In this document: piece by piece, positions 63,519 to 64,000 of the stretch | Numbering within the stretch: the first letter of the stretch is position 1 | Layout of the letters: every line of letters begins with the position of its first letter | Source of the DNA: Paenarthrobacter sp. JL.01a | GTDB lineage: Bacteria; Actinomycetota; Actinomycetes; Actinomycetales; Micrococcaceae | DNA length: 64,000 bases | Reading direction: 5' to 3' | NCBI RefSeq assembly: GCF_025452095.1 | Contig: NZ_CP104877.1 | Coordinates: 3,410,001 to 3,474,000, forward strand | Notes under the pieces: model-generated | Told to the model about the DNA's origin: nothing | What the model saw: the letters and a program-made list of their open reading frames with translations, nothing else | The model's database searches: none | Translations under genes and position numbers: made by a program

Positions 63519-64000
63519 ATGGCTGCCCCCACCCTGGAAACACGTGCCACTCCCGGCAAAGTATGGTCGCGGCTCCTGCTGCTCGGACCGGCCTTTGTTG
63601 CTGCGATCGCCTACGTCGATCCAGGGAATGTTGCTGCGAACCTCACCGCCGGCGCGAACTACGGCTACCTCCTGGTCTGGGTACTGGTAGCTGCCAATGC
63701 CATGGCGGTCCTGGTGCAGTACCAATCCGCCAAACTCGGCCTCGCCACCGGCATGAGCCTGCCGGAAATTCTGGGAAAGCGGCTGGGCACGAAACGTCGC
63801 CGCCTCTACTGGGCCCAAGCCGAAATTGTCGCCGGGGCTACCGACATGGCCGAGGTGATCGGCGGCGCCGTCGCCCTCAATCTTCTGTTCGGTCTGCCGC
63901 TTCTGGCAGGCGGCGTGATCGTCGGCGTCGCTTCGATGCTGCTGCTGGCATTGCAGTCACGGCGGGGCCAGCGCTCTTTCGAATACGCCATCCTTGTTCT
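63519..64000 (+). CDS. mntH: Nramp manganese transporter, 5' part
   Basis: 160 codons before the window ends. Starts with MAAPTLETRATPGKVWSRLL, then the Nramp metal-site motif DPGNVAANLTAGANYGY (spans 1-2, Asp and Asn as Mn ligands) and EIVAGATDMAEVIGGAVALN in span 6, where the Met is not yet reached. Imports Mn(II)/Fe(II) with protons. Continues past the window. Confidence 0.93.
   Translation, partial: MAAPTLETRATPGKVWSRLLLLGPAFVAAIAYVDPGNVAANLTAGANYGYLLVWVLVAANAMAVLVQYQSAKLGLATGMSLPEILGKRLGTKRRRLYWAQAEIVAGATDMAEVIGGAVALNLLFGLPLLAGGVIVGVASMLLLALQSRRGQRSFEYAILV

Noticed and set aside
63217..63543. Extended N terminus of the permease
   Set aside because: The extra 109 codons look non-coding, while GTG 63216 has a well-placed AAGGAA and starts a normal-length permease.
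1..64000. tRNA, rRNA, CRISPR, insertion sequences, prophage
   Set aside because: No tRNA-like cloverleaf, regular spacer-repeat array, transposase or integrase was noticed anywhere.

Overview
The window is a stretch of ordinary high-GC actinobacterial chromosome. Gene content and style (a scattered but complete phenylacetyl-CoA pathway with TetR-type PaaR operators, GTG/TTG starts, lipoproteins, ECF sigma factors, intergenic GC-rich tandem repeats) point to Micrococcaceae, most likely an Arthrobacter/Paenarthrobacter-type soil bacterium; this assignment is inference. I see no rRNA, tRNA, CRISPR array, insertion sequence or prophage.

Layout. 1-5.6 kb: partial HxlR regulator, ArsR-CDF zinc efflux pair, MarR regulator, SelO and several tiny membrane proteins. 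5.7-11.8 kb: a DUF1348-TetR operon behind a near-ideal palindromic operator, a DinB-like protein, two lipoproteins, an ECF sigma factor with a membrane partner, and a ZIP transporter. 11.9-19.8 kb: flavin monooxygenase plus an internally deleted alcohol dehydrogenase, a SigK-like ECF factor, a GAF-domain regulator, a beta-propeller lipoprotein and a lipid kinase. 19.8-24.7 kb: paaABCDE plus a PaaG-like isomerase. 24.9-31.3 kb: phosphatase, LysM protein, a large hybrid histidine kinase and a REC-GGDEF protein. 31.3-40 kb: a glycan locus (two GT4s, GT2, a flippase fused to a GT39-type transferase, PIG-L deacetylase, beta-helix protein). 40-49 kb: S9 peptidase, methyltransferase, STAS-like protein, sensor kinase, a tiny secreted peptide gene, a TPR protein and a GGDEF-EAL protein. 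49-60 kb: paaI-paaK-paaR, paaZ, and the paaJ-paaF-paaH beta-oxidation operon, interleaved with a phosphatase, an SGNH hydrolase, a DUF3592 protein and GNATs. 60-64 kb: pentapeptide protein, dienelactone hydrolase, amino-acid permease, and the start of mntH.

How it works together. PaaK activates phenylacetate to its CoA thioester, PaaABCDE epoxidises the ring, PaaG isomerises the epoxide, PaaZ opens the ring and oxidises the aldehyde, and PaaF/PaaH/PaaJ finish beta-oxidation. Four related palindromes, upstream of paaA, paaI, paaZ and the thiolase gene, tie the dispersed operons into one regulon under the TetR protein at 51087.

Most striking observations. (1) The secreted SGNH hydrolase at 54975-55889 carries a micro-inversion: the segment between two 8-bp inverted repeats (55728-55735 and 55782-55789) is flipped. 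Flipping it back restores, in frame, the missing catalytic block YVALGDSYTAG. (2) A 56-residue secreted peptide with two copies of IGWWPN is divergent from a TPR protein/c-di-GMP enzyme operon. (3) A lipid-linked-glycan flippase is fused to a GT39-type glycosyltransferase.
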